Positions 14,995 through 15,921 of a stretch of DNA of 15,921 nt are shown here, one piece after another. Position 1 is the first letter of the stretch, and every line of letters starts with the position of its first letter. Position numbers and translations under genes: made by a program. Under the pieces are notes generated by a model that saw only the letters and a program-made list of their open reading frames with translations, had not been told where the DNA came from and ran no database searches. This DNA comes from Halothiobacillus neapolitanus (lineage in GTDB: Bacteria; Pseudomonadota; Gammaproteobacteria; Halothiobacillales; Halothiobacillaceae): positions 1,156 to 17,076 of the forward strand of contig DYLI01000024.1 of the NCBI GenBank assembly GCA_020722165.1. Direction: 5' to 3'.

Positions 14995-15921
14995 GGGCTT
15001 GCTTGTCGCTCTGGACATCGGCACTTCCAAGGTGGCGGTGATTGTCGGCGAAGTCGCCGATGATGGTTCCGTGGAGATTATCGGTCTGGGTGAAAGCCCG
15101 TCGCATGGTCTGAAGCGTGGCGTGGTGGTGGATATTGAATCCACGGTGCAGTCGATTCAGCGCGCGGTGGATGCGGCCGAGTTGATGACCGGTTGCCAGA
15201 TTTACGCCGTGCGCGCCGGCATTGCGGGTGGGCATGTGCAGTCGCGCAACTCGACTGGACAGGTGGCGATCAAGGAACGCGAAGTGACCTTGGAGGATAT
15301 GCAGCGTGTGAATGAAAACGCCAAGGCGGTGGTCTTGCCGCACGACCAGCAGATCATTCACGTCTTGCCGCAGGAATACATCATCGACGGTCAGGAAGGT
15401 ATTCGTCACCCGATTGGTATGTCGGGGGTGCGCCTAGAAGTGCGGGCGCATCTGGTGACCGGAGCAGCAAGTGCGGTGCAGAACATTGTGAAGTGCATCG
15501 AGCGTTGCGGTTTGCGCGTGGATGAAATGGTGCTGGAGCAAATTGCCAGCGCCGAGGCGGTGCTGCACCGCGATGAGCGCGGGCTTGGCGTATGCCTGGT
15601 CGATATTGGCGGTGGCACGACCGATTTGGCAGTGTTCGTGGATGGTGCGATTCGACACACGGCGGTGATTCCGATTGCCGGCGATCAGGTCACCAATGAC
15701 ATCGCGGTGGGCTTGCGCACACCCACGCAGTTTGCCGAACGCATCAAGCTCGAACATGCCTCGCTGTGCCCCGATCAGAATGCGAGTGAGTTTATCGAAG
15801 TCCCGGGCGTGGGTGATCGCCCGGCGCGGCGCTTGTCACGGCATACCTTGGGCGAGATTGTGGAAGCGCGTTATGAAGAAATTTTCCTGCATGTGCGCGA
15901 GGAATTACGCCGCAGCGGTTA
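14975..15921 (+). CDS. ftsA: Cell division protein FtsA (partial, 3' end outside window)
   Basis: FtsA is the actin-like ATPase that tethers FtsZ to the membrane and signals to the divisome. The window holds 315 codons; full-length FtsA is about 410-420, so the C-terminal part and its membrane-binding helix are missing. The frame is open to the last base. The sequence starts MARKSDKGLL; the first phosphate loop is LDIGTSKVAVIVGE (13-26), subdomain 1C follows (about 85-165, with HVLPQEYIIDGQEGIRHPIG), and the second phosphate loop is VDIGGGTTDLAVF (209-221), then IPIAGDQVTNDIA (232-244). AAAGGTG (14962-14968) lies six bases before the ATG. ftsZ, expected next, is outside the window. Confidence 0.97.
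   Translation, partial: MARKSDKGLLVALDIGTSKVAVIVGEVADDGSVEIIGLGESPSHGLKRGVVVDIESTVQSIQRAVDAAELMTGCQIYAVRAGIAGGHVQSRNSTGQVAIKEREVTLEDMQRVNENAKAVVLPHDQQIIHVLPQEYIIDGQEGIRHPIGMSGVRLEVRAHLVTGAASAVQNIVKCIERCGLRVDEMVLEQIASAEAVLHRDERGLGVCLVDIGGGTTDLAVFVDGAIRHTAVIPIAGDQVTNDIAVGLRTPTQFAERIKLEHASLCPDQNASEFIEVPGVGDRPARRLSRHTLGEIVEARYEEIFLHVREELRRSG

Overview
The window is one strand of a proteobacterial chromosome holding the 3' part of the RNase P RNA gene followed by a nearly complete division and cell wall (dcw) cluster. All genes are on the + strand. The gene order is mraZ-rsmH-ftsL-ftsI-murE-murF-mraY-murD-ftsW-murG-murC-ddl-ftsQ-ftsA, the same as in Escherichia coli, with ftsA cut by the window end. 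A meso-diaminopimelate-type MurE (DNPR motif), the FtsL/FtsQ/FtsA set and an rnpB gene just upstream of mraZ point to a Gram-negative gammaproteobacterium, or possibly a betaproteobacterium. I cannot name the genus from sequence alone.

Layout: 1 to about 189 is the 3' part of RNase P RNA, closed by a strong hairpin terminator at 198-230. From 231 to 422 is the regulatory region of the cluster. It holds a sigma70-type promoter (TTGCGC at 352, 17-base spacer, TATAGT at 375) with A/T tracts just upstream, then four TGGRN boxes at an exact 10-base step (380, 390, 400, 410) that match the known MraZ operator pattern. From 423 to 15921 the genes are packed without real gaps. Most junctions are ATGA or TRATG overlaps, so the genes are probably one translationally coupled operon.

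The genes work together. MurC, MurD, MurE and MurF build the UDP-MurNAc-pentapeptide, using D-Ala-D-Ala made by Ddl. MraY and MurG turn it into lipid I and lipid II on the inner face of the membrane. FtsW polymerises lipid II and FtsI (PBP3) crosslinks it at the septum. FtsL, FtsQ and FtsA assemble and control the divisome. MraZ and RsmH are the usual leading genes (transcription regulator and 16S rRNA methyltransferase). MurB is not between murC and ddl.

The one clear departure from a textbook cluster is at the murG-murC junction. A 154-base repeat element (11562-11715), with imperfect terminal inverted repeats of about 33 bases and a 33-base internal tandem repeat, sits at the 3' end of murG. 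It is read in frame and extends MurG from the usual ~360 residues to 436. Removing exactly these 154 bases on paper restores a stop codon after six more residues, which supports a past insertion. I see no phage, CRISPR or defence system, and no evidence for a wholly new system.
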